This document shows positions 35,926-44,049 of a stretch of DNA of 64,000 nt, in pieces. The DNA is from an uncultured Sphaerochaeta sp. (GTDB lineage Bacteria > Spirochaetota > Spirochaetia > Sphaerochaetales > Sphaerochaetaceae). Numbering within the stretch: the first letter of the stretch is position 1; every line of letters starts with the position of its first letter. The translations under genes and the position numbers were made by a program. The notes under the pieces were generated by a model. It ran no database searches, was not told the DNA's origin, and saw only the letters and a program-made list of their open reading frames with translations. Where the stretch lies: assembly GCF_963666015.1 (NCBI RefSeq), contig NZ_OY762555.1, positions 2,046,001 to 2,110,000 on the forward strand, written 5' to 3'.

Positions 35926-37452
35926 TTAGAGAAGCGATACAAATCTGTTTCTTCCTGCTTCTTTTGCCTGGTAGAGCGCTTTGTCTGCCCTTTTGAATGT
36001 ATCAATCTCAGATGTATCACTTGCCAGGAAAGAGACGAGGCCCAGTGATATGGTCAGTGTTATCTTGGTCGTCTCTTGTTCAACTTCCACAGTTCTTGCT
36101 GCATTGAGCAAGGACTCTGCCATCTGCTTAGCTTGTTCCGTAGTTAGAGGTGGACATACAAGAAGAAACTCATCACCACCCCACCTGAAAAGGGCATCCT
36201 TTGAACAGGCCAACTCCTGCAATGTTTTGGTAAGCTGTATCAGACACCTGTCTCCAGCATCATGCCCGAAGGTATCATTTATATGCTTGAAATAATCTAT
36301 ATCGAAGATTGAGATCACCCCAGTACCGTTACCCTTCCTGCTCTCAAGATATGCTTTTTTCAAGGCAAGCAAACCACTCCTGCGATTTCCAATTCCGGTC
36401 AACGGATCCTTGTACGCTTGATCCTCAAGGCTCTTTGTTTGGATCCTATTCCGCTGATGCTCCAACACTACCAGCAGAACAGAGTGAAGCACAAAGAGCA
36501 GAATAATTGCCCCAATGAATATCGGGGTAATGTGATTTACGATACCGGCACTTTTGTTTGCTGTCTGGTCTATGTACAGGGTAAGATCATCAAGATGGAT
36601 ACCCATTGCAACAATCCAGTCAAAATCCTTGTAGAGCCTTGCGTAGGTAAGTTTCTCCGAGATGACATCACTATCCATTTTCTTGAAAAAATAGGTAAAG
36701 TAGAGCTCCCCATCCTTGTTGATCCCTTCCAGCTCAGTCTTGTAGGGGGTATTTCCCTGCACATCTGTCATATTGGTGGAGAGATATACGCCCACAGAAT
36801 CCCGGAGATTGGGATGGATTCTCCGAATTGCATACTCGTCACCACCCTCATAGTTAATTACCTCATTGACCCAGATATAGGAATTTTCCGGGTATTCACT
36901 CGCATATATCTCATCAGCAATATACTGCTTTACTTCCTCATCAATCACCACTTGGGGAATTCCGACAAAAAGCGTAAAGGGAGCATATGAGTGCAATGCA
37001 TACAACTGGAAACCATGCAGGAGGCTATTAACTGCATCAATAGGCGGCTCTGATTCCCCAATGACCCCTTTATTATCTACAATGACTTCACCTGTTTCCC
37101 GCCGCCAAAGTACAGCAGTCCAAGGAGAGAAAGAGTCCTGGGTAAAGAAGGAGGTTGCCACTTGTGGAAAGCTTTCAACATCAGCCTCATAGGAAGTATC
37201 CATATGCCAAGTGATATGATCCAGTTGCTTTTGGTATTCATTCTGGTGGATTGCTCGTTGTGTATTGATTCGCTTGATCTGGTTATTGACTGAATCATAG
37301 AGAAATTGCCGTTTCAACGCTTCGGTACCCAAGGCGGTCTGGTCCTTGTATACTCGTTCAATTTCAGACAGAGTGCTCAACGAAAATACCACCAACAACA
37401 AGGTTGAGAGGAGAACCAGAGAGGTACTGAGTATCCATGAATTGCGTTTCAT
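35926..37452 (-). CDS. Membrane diguanylate cyclase with periplasmic Cache-type sensor
   Basis: 508 residues from the ATG at 37452 (AGGAGGGG upstream). One membrane helix at about 6-28, a periplasmic region of about 280 residues resembling a double-Cache ligand sensor, a second helix (about 300-325), then a GGDEF domain. The catalytic loop FRWGGDEF is intact, with DIDYFKHINDTFGHDAGD as Mg/GTP site. At the position of the inhibitory RxxD site the sequence reads CSKD, so product inhibition is probably weak. It should make c-di-GMP in response to an external small molecule. It is encoded alone, downstream of a region rich in DnaA boxes. Confidence 0.93.
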   Translation of the reverse strand: MKRNSWILSTSLVLLSTLLLVVFSLSTLSEIERVYKDQTALGTEALKRQFLYDSVNNQIKRINTQRAIHQNEYQKQLDHITWHMDTSYEADVESFPQVATSFFTQDSFSPWTAVLWRRETGEVIVDNKGVIGESEPPIDAVNSLLHGFQLYALHSYAPFTLFVGIPQVVIDEEVKQYIADEIYASEYPENSYIWVNEVINYEGGDEYAIRRIHPNLRDSVGVYLSTNMTDVQGNTPYKTELEGINKDGELYFTYFFKKMDSDVISEKLTYARLYKDFDWIVAMGIHLDDLTLYIDQTANKSAGIVNHITPIFIGAIILLFVLHSVLLVVLEHQRNRIQTKSLEDQAYKDPLTGIGNRRSGLLALKKAYLESRKGNGTGVISIFDIDYFKHINDTFGHDAGDRCLIQLTKTLQELACSKDALFRWGGDEFLLVCPPLTTEQAKQMAESLLNAARTVEVEQETTKITLTISLGLVSFLASDTSEIDTFKRADKALYQAKEAGRNRFVSLL

Positions 37453-37910
37453 CACCCCTCCTAGGGAAACTGTACCATAGCTTATTATCCTGAACAAGTT
37501 TTTACACTGACAGCGGTATTTTATTGGACAAAACACATCATCACATATTCTGAGCTAAGTCACCTAAGAAGGTGAGTTACTGCATCAAAGTGCAACGTGT
37601 ACAGGTTGTGGATAACTTGTTGATAACTCGTTTATTCGTCCTAAATACAAGCACCTTACTAAACAATAAAAAGGGCATTAAACCTATATAAAAATACGAT
37701 GAAACCCGTTTGGTAAACTTATGTTTTATTTGTTTCAATATATATATTTGTCATATTGGCTAATACCGTATAAAAACCCCTGTTTCTTATTAGAAATCTG
37801 TCTTAACTGCACCCGATATCAACCTTGGTTCCTGTTGCTTGTGGATAACTTGTGGATAACTTCTGGACAGTGGTGTGGATACGTGAGTGAACTCCAGTAA
37901 AAACAGAGAG
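37453..37910. other. DnaA-box cluster in AT-rich intergenic region (second cluster)
   Basis: 458 bp without a gene. Three exact copies of the DnaA box (TGTGGATAA, minus-strand TTATCCACA) at 37607-37615, 37840-37848 and 37851-37859, plus one-mismatch copies at 37618-37626 and 37874-37882. All have the same orientation. The 210 bp between the two groups are very AT-rich. No DnaA-trio tract is seen beside the boxes. A short stem TCACCT/AGGTGA is at 37560-37575. A likely DnaA titration or regulatory site, or an auxiliary origin element. Confidence 0.75.
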
Positions 37911-39200
37911 TTACGTATCCCTTTCGATGGACAACCCTAAGGCCTGGAGCTTACCACAGAGATTTTCATAACCCCGTTCAATCTGATAGATATTCTGGAT
38001 CACGCTGACACCTTTTGCACAAGCAGCGGCAATGACGAGTGCCATTCCAGCTCGCACATCAGGACTGGATAGCTCTGAACCCAGCAGTTGGCTGGGACCA
38101 TTGACCACTGCTCGATGTGGGTCACATAGGATGATATCTGCTCCCATCCTGATCAACCAATCAACGAAGAACATACGAGACTCAAACATTTTCTCATGGA
38201 TCAGGATTGAACCTTCCATCTGGGTTGCACATACAGTGATGATACTCAGGAGGTCAGCGGGGAATCCTGGCCAGGGAGCATCATCAATCTTTGCTGTATG
38301 GCCACCAACTTCCTTTGCAAGTATGCGTTTCTGCCGTTTGGGAACAAGGATTGAAGAAGGACCATCCACAACAAAGGTTATCCCAATTCGTTCAAAGCCC
38401 AGGCGAATCATTCTCAGATGCCTTGGCTCGACACCCTTGAGCAACAACTGGCCTCCAGTAGCACCAGCTAGACCGATATAGGAACCAGCTTCCATGTAGT
38501 CAGCGGTGAGGCGGAATTCACAGCCATGGAGTTTTCTCTGACCGGTTACATAAAGACGGTTGGAACCTATTCCCTCAATATGACAACCCATACTGTTGAG
38601 CATCCAGCAAAGGTCCTGTACATGAGGCTCACTTGCGGCATTGCTGATGATACTCTGCCCTTCGGCCAGCGAAGAGGCCATGAGTACGTTCTCGGTTGCC
38701 GTAACGGAGGCTTCATCAAGGAAGATGTCATTTGCCTGCAGCCTATTTCCCTTGGCTTTAATATGAATCTCCCCTTCCTCATTGATCAGGCAAGAAGCAC
38801 CCAACGCAGAGAGACCGATAAAGTGGGTATCGAGTCTACGAAGCCCAATGACATCCCCTCCAGGAGGTGTTAGACGAACTTCATCAATAGTGGCCAATAA
38901 TGGTCCCAAAAGAAGAATTGAACCCCTCACCGATTGGACCAGTTTCTTCTTGAGCTTGCCGCTCCTTCCCCCACTCATAATGGTATAGGTATTGGCATCC
39001 TCTTTGACTACCTTGGATCCAAGGTTCTCCAAGAGCTTGACCATAACCTGAACATCCTCGATATCAGGAACGTTCAACAACCGAACAGGCTCATCAGTCA
39101 GCAATGTGGCAGCAAGACACGGTAGTGCACCATTTTTGTTTCCACTGATCTGCACCTCCCCGCTCGCAGGGTTTCCCCCGATTATACGATACGCACCCAT
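37911..39200 (-). CDS. murA: UDP-N-acetylglucosamine 1-carboxyvinyltransferase, fosfomycin-insensitive type
   Basis: 429 residues from the ATG at 39200, which has GAGGAGG upstream; earlier in-frame ATGs lack this. The EPSP-synthase-like fold is clear: ISGNKNGALPCLAATLL, VRGSILLLGPLLA, TPPGGD-VIG loop, ADYMEAGSYIGLAGAT, APWPGFPADL. The catalytic loop has Asp116 where E. coli has Cys115. MurA commits UDP-GlcNAc to peptidoglycan synthesis. Asp variants are active but not alkylated by fosfomycin, as known in mycobacteria and some spirochaetes. Confidence 0.96.
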   Translation of the reverse strand: MGAYRIIGGNPASGEVQISGNKNGALPCLAATLLTDEPVRLLNVPDIEDVQVMVKLLENLGSKVVKEDANTYTIMSGGRSGKLKKKLVQSVRGSILLLGPLLATIDEVRLTPPGGDVIGLRRLDTHFIGLSALGASCLINEEGEIHIKAKGNRLQANDIFLDEASVTATENVLMASSLAEGQSIISNAASEPHVQDLCWMLNSMGCHIEGIGSNRLYVTGQRKLHGCEFRLTADYMEAGSYIGLAGATGGQLLLKGVEPRHLRMIRLGFERIGITFVVDGPSSILVPKRQKRILAKEVGGHTAKIDDAPWPGFPADLLSIITVCATQMEGSILIHEKMFESRMFFVDWLIRMGADIILCDPHRAVVNGPSQLLGSELSSPDVRAGMALVIAAACAKGVSVIQNIYQIERGYENLCGKLQALGLSIERDT

Positions 39201-39309
39201 TCCTGCCTCCTCGTTCATCCTACCCTTGGCACGATAGTTTCGCAAGCTTCTTGTTGAATACAAGTGGTAAGCAATGGTAGAATACCTATACATGAGAGAA
39301 AGTGAGCAC

Positions 39310-40308
39310 ATGGTCTATGGCATAGGGAATCCACTCATCGACATTATTGTTAGTGTTGAGGAAAATGATATTACCGCGCTTGGAATCCACAAGGGTACCA
39401 TGGCCTTGATCGGCCCACAGAGAATGGAAGAGCTCATGCTCCTCTCCAAGGAACGCAAAACAACCTACAGCTGCGGAGGCTCCTGTCCCAACACAATCAT
39501 CGCCCTTGCCTCACTGGGTGTGAAGGCAACCTTGGCTGGAAAGATTGGCAGCGATGAGAATGGGCACATCTATCAACAGCGCCTCAAGGAACTTGGGGTT
39601 GCCGACCAGCTTGCTATAACCGACAAGGAAATGACTGGCTCTACGGTCATCCTTATCACTCCAGACAGTGAGCGGAGCATGAATACATTCCTGGGAGCAA
39701 ACCGTCTCTATGAAATGGGTGATGTGGACGAAGATACCGTGGCAAAAGCCTCCTTCTTCCACTTTACAGGCTATATGTGGGACACAAGAAGCCAGCAAGA
39801 AGCCATCACGAAGGCCTTGCGCATTGCAAAGGAGCACCAAACTGTTGTCTCTTTTGATCTTGCAGACCCGTTTGCTGTTGGACGTTACCGGGAACCTTTC
39901 CTCAACCTCATCAGCCAAGAGTGTGACATTGTGTTTGCAAACAGGGAGGAAGCAAGGATTCTCTTTGACAACTATGATCCTTATGAGTGTTGTCGTTCCA
40001 TGGGGAAGCTCTGCAGGACAGCCATTGTAAAGAATGGGAAAAAGGGGTCCTACATCAGCCACGAAGGAAAGATCATCAATATTCCGGTCAAGGGACCAGT
40101 AGTACCTACTGATACCACTGGTGCTGGGGATGTATATGCCGCAGGATTTCTCTATGGACTGTATCATGGCTATTCAACCAAAGATTCAGGTACGATTGCC
40201 TCTATCCTAGCTGGAGAGATTATCACCCAACGAGGGGCCCAGTTCAGTAAGGAGAAAGCAAAGGAACTCAGAGATCTCTTTGCTTCAGGAGATTGGAAAT
40301 CGCTTTAG
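39310..40308 (+). CDS. PfkB-family carbohydrate/nucleoside kinase
   Basis: 332 residues. The ribokinase-fold signatures are YGIGNPLIDIIV, SCGGSCPNTIIALASLG, KIGSDENGHIYQQRL and the C-terminal DTTGAGDVYAAGFLYG with the catalytic Asp. The substrate is not defined by sequence; the N-terminal GNPLIDI and GGS-NTI pattern is nearest to adenosine-kinase-like members. The start at 39310 has only a weak GAGAAAGTGAG site. An in-frame ATG at 39292 lies 8 nt after a possible -10 (TAGAAT, 39278-39283), so the N-terminus is uncertain by six residues. It is divergent from murA and its end overlaps the MFS gene by 24 bp, tail to tail. Confidence 0.92.
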   Translation: MVYGIGNPLIDIIVSVEENDITALGIHKGTMALIGPQRMEELMLLSKERKTTYSCGGSCPNTIIALASLGVKATLAGKIGSDENGHIYQQRLKELGVADQLAITDKEMTGSTVILITPDSERSMNTFLGANRLYEMGDVDEDTVAKASFFHFTGYMWDTRSQQEAITKALRIAKEHQTVVSFDLADPFAVGRYREPFLNLISQECDIVFANREEARILFDNYDPYECCRSMGKLCRTAIVKNGKKGSYISHEGKIINIPVKGPVVPTDTTGAGDVYAAGFLYGLYHGYSTKDSGTIASILAGEIITQRGAQFSKEKAKELRDLFASGDWKSL

Positions 40309-41487
40309 CATCGGTTTGGTCAGGAACAATATTCCCATGATCCCAACGAATGCAGAGACCCTCCAGAACAAACCAATCCCTCCAATAAGGAACAGGGAAG
40401 TTGCAAACAGGTTGGCGAGGACTCCACCTGCTTGCAGGCTGAAAGAGGAGAGACTTAACATGCTTGTCCTCACCGTATCCTCTGAGACCTTGTTCAATAC
40501 ATAGGTTCCAACCACAGAGAGAATCCCAAGAAAAAGATAAATCAGGGAAAATACACCCAAGAACCATACCATGCTCGTGGTAATGGAGAGTAGAACTTGC
40601 AGCAAGTAGACAAGGATGAAAAGTATGCTATAGATGCCTACAGGACGCTTATACCTCACGAGTTTTTTGCCAAATACCGATCCAAGGATGCTGATGGAGA
40701 ATATGATGGCTGTCGTCATCCCCAGTACCCAAAGCATGGAATCATCCAGAAGCAACCTTTTCAGGTATGGCTGCCAATAGCTTTCAAGAGAGGCCAGCAA
40801 CATTCCCTGCAAGAGAACACTCACACAATATAAGACAAGAAAGGGAGAGGAGCGTAGCGTGGATACAAACAAGCGAAACTGCTCTTTATAGGAGATACGC
40901 GGCACATACTGCGATCCCTCTTCCCTGATGGAAAAGATTACAAGGAGCAAGGCACCTACCAACAACACCATACGCACCAGAAGCAGTGGTTGTGTCAGGG
41001 ATGGCCCCTCTTTACCAAGGGTAAGCAGCCAACCTCCGATAAGAGCTCCCAAACTAAGGGAAATCCCTGAATTGATCTCCAGTGCATATACCAAGTCCTC
41101 AAGCTTTCTTCCGTTTCTTTGCCCATCTTCAATATATTTCGCGTCGAGACTCCCACTGCCAAAGGCTCTTCCCAACCCGGAAAGCAAAAAACCCAAACCA
41201 AGGAGTACAAGGGAATCAAACAGAATACAGAGGGTTCCTACCAGAGAAAAGACAAGACCAAGGAGAAAACTCGCCTTCCTTCCCCAGGTATCGGCAAACA
41301 CACCACTGGGAACTTCAGCTGCCATTACAGCTACCGAATATATGACCATGATCACAGCCAGATACTCAAGAGGATATCCTTTGCTTATGACAATCAAGCT
41401 CATGGCGGGTAGCGTCACACCCAATGCGAGATAGGAGACAGATAAGCTTGCCATGTAAGGAGCAGGGTGGAACATACTGCTATGCAT
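40285..41487 (-). CDS. Major facilitator superfamily transporter
   Basis: 400 residues with 11-12 hydrophobic segments and the loop 2-3 signature GVFADTWGRKASFLLG. A second charged loop (FGKKLVRYKRPVG) precedes the C-terminal six helices. Probably a drug or metabolite efflux pump. Its ATG overlaps the stop of the winged-helix regulator by 8 bp with no separate ribosome site, so its synthesis depends on that gene; regulator and pump form one unit. Confidence 0.9.
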   Translation of the reverse strand: MHSSMFHPAPYMASLSVSYLALGVTLPAMSLIVISKGYPLEYLAVIMVIYSVAVMAAEVPSGVFADTWGRKASFLLGLVFSLVGTLCILFDSLVLLGLGFLLSGLGRAFGSGSLDAKYIEDGQRNGRKLEDLVYALEINSGISLSLGALIGGWLLTLGKEGPSLTQPLLLVRMVLLVGALLLVIFSIREEGSQYVPRISYKEQFRLFVSTLRSSPFLVLYCVSVLLQGMLLASLESYWQPYLKRLLLDDSMLWVLGMTTAIIFSISILGSVFGKKLVRYKRPVGIYSILFILVYLLQVLLSITTSMVWFLGVFSLIYLFLGILSVVGTYVLNKVSEDTVRTSMLSLSSFSLQAGGVLANLFATSLFLIGGIGLFWRVSAFVGIMGILFLTKPMLKRFPIS

Positions 41488-42001
41488 GATAGGCCATCAG
41501 TGAGAAGACAAAGGGCTCAGTCCCATCCTCTTTCTTCTCTTTCTCATCTATGAACGCTCTGATTCGCTTGTAAAGCTCATCAGCCTCCTCTCTACTGAGA
41601 TGTACGACTCCCGAAATCTGGTCCGCCTGGAAATGGCCATCTACATCGGTAAACGATTGAGCCTTTTTGTAGAAATCATCGTGGATTTGTTTGGTGACCA
41701 TATCAGAAGCAAGCTTTCTCTTCTCTTCAGCGAGAGAGCTGAAACTCACCGTCACCAATCGTTTTCGATAATAGGTCGCAGTAATACCATGGATCATTTC
41801 CGTGTGGTCGATCTCGACTACTTGCAATTCTATCAATCGCAATACATGATGCTTTGCACTGGAGGGAGTCATTTCGAGTGCATCACTGAGCATCTTGGCT
41901 GTCATCGGTCCCTGTACGCTCAACTCATGTAAAATCTGCTGTCGCTTGGGGTGCATGTAGATTTCCAACTGTTTTCCATCTTGTATATATACCATCTTCA
42001 T
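41480..42001 (-). CDS. ArsR-like winged-helix transcriptional regulator
   Basis: 173 residues: N-terminal winged helix (about 15-85) with HPKRQQILHELSVQGPMTAKMLSDALEMTPSSAKHHVLRLI, then a helical C-terminal ligand or dimer region with two HIS-containing segments. It most resembles the HTH_20/ArsR group that controls efflux pumps. It is the first gene of the operon with the MFS transporter. The ATG at 42001 lies 7 nt from the -10, without a ribosome site, so the mRNA is predicted leaderless. A 19-bp perfect palindrome occupies its promoter, implying autoregulation. Confidence 0.88.
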   Translation of the reverse strand: MKMVYIQDGKQLEIYMHPKRQQILHELSVQGPMTAKMLSDALEMTPSSAKHHVLRLIELQVVEIDHTEMIHGITATYYRKRLVTVSFSSLAEEKRKLASDMVTKQIHDDFYKKAQSFTDVDGHFQADQISGVVHLSREEADELYKRIRAFIDEKEKKEDGTEPFVFSLMAYHA

Positions 42002-42008
42002 AACATTA

Positions 42009-42037
42009 AATATATCATAACAATTATTGTTATGTAA
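42009..42037 (-). promoter_or_regulatory. Promoter and palindromic operator of the regulator-MFS operon
   Basis: Minus strand: TTTACA (42032-42037), 17-nt spacer, TATATT (42009-42014), 7 nt, ATG at 42001. Between and touching the two boxes lies a perfect palindrome, CATAACAAT-T-ATTGTTATG (42016-42034). A repressor bound there would block RNA polymerase. Confidence 0.75.
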
Positions 42038-42052
42038 ACCCCTACTATTGTC

Positions 42053-42081
42053 TTGTAAAAAACCTTGTTTCTTGGTACTAT
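42053..42081 (+). promoter_or_regulatory. metK promoter
   Basis: TTGTAA (42053-42058), 17-nt spacer, TACTAT (42076-42081). The predicted start at about 42088 is 3 nt before the proposed aptamer, so the RNA would begin with the riboswitch. Confidence 0.6.
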
Positions 42082-42090
42082 CTTTTTCAA

Positions 42091-42206
42091 TGACGTCGAT
42101 TTGTCAGCCTCCCGGCTTGCGGGCGTCAATAAAGAAACTTGCTAAAAGGGGAGCGTATCAATCTATTTGAGTTGAGTTCCCCCTTCCGCAGTTCCATAAG
42201 GAAGGG
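42091..42206 (+). promoter_or_regulatory. SAM-II-like riboswitch candidate in the metK leader
   Basis: P1 stem TGACG (42091-42095) / CGTCA (42124-42128). After P1 comes ATAAAGAAACTTGCTAAAAG, resembling the conserved 3' strand of SAM-II/SAM-V aptamers (ATAAA...GCTAAAAAGGG). The loop starts GATTTG as in SAM-II and contains CTCCC (42109-42113), which can pair with GGGAG (42149-42153) as the pseudoknot. Downstream, CCCTTCC (42181-42187) pairs with GGAAGGG (42200-42206), the metK ribosome site. Alternatively AAGGGG (42146-42151) pairs with CCCCTT (42180-42185) and frees it. The aptamer family assignment is from memory of the consensus. Confidence 0.6.
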
Positions 42207-42212
42207 TGTAGT

Positions 42213-43358
42213 ATGTTAACACACGGTTCACACATTTTTACTTCAGAATCAGTCAGTGAGGGACATCCGGACAAGGTCTGCGATCAGATTTCCGATGCCG
42301 TATTGGATGCTTGTCTTGCCCAGGATCCACAAAGCAGGGTTGCTTGTGAAGTCTTTGCAACTACTGACAGAGTCGTGGTGGGAGGAGAACTTTCCACCAA
42401 TGCAACAATCGACATAGACAACATCGTTAGATCCACGGTAAAGGAAATTGGATATACTGATGAAGGAATCGGTTTTGATTACCGATCCCTTACGGTGATG
42501 GATTTGACCAATACCCAATCACCGGACATTTCCATGGGAGTTACTGCTGAAACATCCCTGTACGGCCAACAAGGTGCTGGCGACCAGGGTATGATGTTCG
42601 GGTATGCCTGCAATGAGACAGAGACTCTCATGCCAGCCCCAATTTACTGGGCACATCAACTCCTGGAAAGAGCCAGCAAGCTGAGAAAAAGTGGCGAAGC
42701 CCCTTTCTTGAGACCCGATGCAAAGAGTCAGGTCTCACTGTTGTACCAAGATGGGAAACCAGTACACATAGATTCAGTGGTCATCAGTCACCAACATACC
42801 GAACAAGCCCGTCGTGATACCCTTATCTCTTATCTTACAAAGGAAGTCATTGAAACCGTGCTGGGACCTACCGGCTTGTTGAATGATAAAACCAAGGTGT
42901 ACATTAATCCAACAGGTAGATTTGTCACGGGTGGTCCTGCAGGGGACACTGGTTTGACAGGGAGAAAGATCATTGTCGACACCTATGGTGGAATGGGTCG
43001 TCATGGAGGGGGAGCATTCAGCGGGAAAGATCCCTCCAAGGTCGACAGAAGCGGTGCTTACATGGCTCGCTACGTTGCAAAGAACCTAGTAGCAAATGGT
43101 TTGTGCACAACCTGTGAGGTCCAACTCTCTTATGCAATTGGGGTCCCCTATCCCATCTCCGTGTATGTCGATACCTTTGGGACAGGGACAGAGGACGATG
43201 AACAGTTGGAAAAGCTTGTGAGGGAGAAGTTCGACCTCACCCCAGCAGGCATCATAAAGACATTGGATCTAAAAAAGCCGATCTACCAGAAGACCATGAA
43301 CTATGGACACTTCGGAAAGAGCGACCTTCCTTGGGAACAGATTATCTCACTCGCTTGA
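42213..43358 (+). CDS. metK: S-adenosylmethionine synthetase
   Basis: 381 residues, full length. Signatures: [20 protein letters not shown] with the ATP and Mg ligands, [12 protein letters not shown] (the GAGDQG loop), [21 protein letters not shown] and [16 protein letters not shown]. It makes SAM from methionine and ATP. GGAAGGG gives the ribosome site, which the leader can hide in a hairpin. The C-terminal 17 bp overlap the end of nrdG on the other strand. Confidence 0.98.
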   Translation: MLTHGSHIFTSESVSEGHPDKVCDQISDAVLDACLAQDPQSRVACEVFATTDRVVVGGELSTNATIDIDNIVRSTVKEIGYTDEGIGFDYRSLTVMDLTNTQSPDISMGVTAETSLYGQQGAGDQGMMFGYACNETETLMPAPIYWAHQLLERASKLRKSGEAPFLRPDAKSQVSLLYQDGKPVHIDSVVISHQHTEQARRDTLISYLTKEVIETVLGPTGLLNDKTKVYINPTGRFVTGGPAGDTGLTGRKIIVDTYGGMGRHGGGAFSGKDPSKVDRSGAYMARYVAKNLVANGLCTTCEVQLSYAIGVPYPISVYVDTFGTGTEDDEQLEKLVREKFDLTPAGIIKTLDLKKPIYQKTMNYGHFGKSDLPWEQIISLA

Positions 43359-44049
43359 GATTCGGCTGCAAGAGGAGCAAACTCTCTTGCAAGCAAGCAA
43401 CCTCCCGCTCGCTCAGGGCGGGTTGGTTGATCCTCATTCCATCCTCTTCTTTATACTCCGCCGGTTTATGATAGAAATTCAGTACCCAACGGTTTACTTT
43501 AGGCAACATACCAGCAATCTCCAGCAAATCAGATTCACCCAATGTTGGGGCTAACGTGGTTCTCACCTCCCATCTAAAGAAAGGATGCATCACTTGATAC
43601 TCCTGAAGTAAAGACACACATCGCTGGACATTCGCGGGGTCAGCTCCCTTTCCTGCAATTTCCCGATACCTTTCCCAGGGTGCTTTCACATCCATTGCAA
43701 CGTAGTCAAGCAGCCCTGCTTCCAACAATTCCAAAAGCACTTTAGGGCGACTTCCATTGGTATCAAGCTTGGTCAGATAGCCTAGGCTTTTTACCAAGGA
43801 GAAATACTGATGGAGACTACCATGCAAGGTGGGCTCCCCTCCACTGATGACAACTGCTTGCAGAAAACCCACCCGTTTCTTTAGAAAACGTTCAATCTCT
43901 TGATAGCCTATAAAACCATTCTTATATCCAATTAATCCACGGTTATGACAATAGAAGCAGTCATAGTTGCACCCTTGGGTAAAGAGAACACAGCTCAACA
44001 TCCCTGGATAGTCCAGGAATGATGAGCCTTCAATACCACTGACAATCAT
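43342..44049 (-). CDS. nrdG: Anaerobic ribonucleoside-triphosphate reductase activating protein (radical SAM)
   Basis: 235 residues. The radical-SAM cluster motif is CNYDCFYC (CxxxCxxC, about residues 27-34), preceded by [16 protein letters not shown], and SGGEPTLHG gives the SAM-binding GGE-like motif. It generates the glycyl radical on NrdD. The ATG overlaps the nrdD stop (ATGA), a coupled pair. Its length, longer than E. coli NrdG, matches the NrdG2 group. Confidence 0.94.
   Translation of the reverse strand: MIVSGIEGSSFLDYPGMLSCVLFTQGCNYDCFYCHNRGLIGYKNGFIGYQEIERFLKKRVGFLQAVVISGGEPTLHGSLHQYFSLVKSLGYLTKLDTNGSRPKVLLELLEAGLLDYVAMDVKAPWERYREIAGKGADPANVQRCVSLLQEYQVMHPFFRWEVRTTLAPTLGESDLLEIAGMLPKVNRWVLNFYHKPAEYKEEDGMRINQPALSEREVACLQESLLLLQPNLKRVR

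Noticed and set aside
37877..37920. Inverted repeat GGATACGT ... ACGTATCC as murA terminator
   Set aside because: No T tract follows on the minus strand and one arm reaches into the murA stop; likely fortuitous and partly a DnaA-box neighbour.
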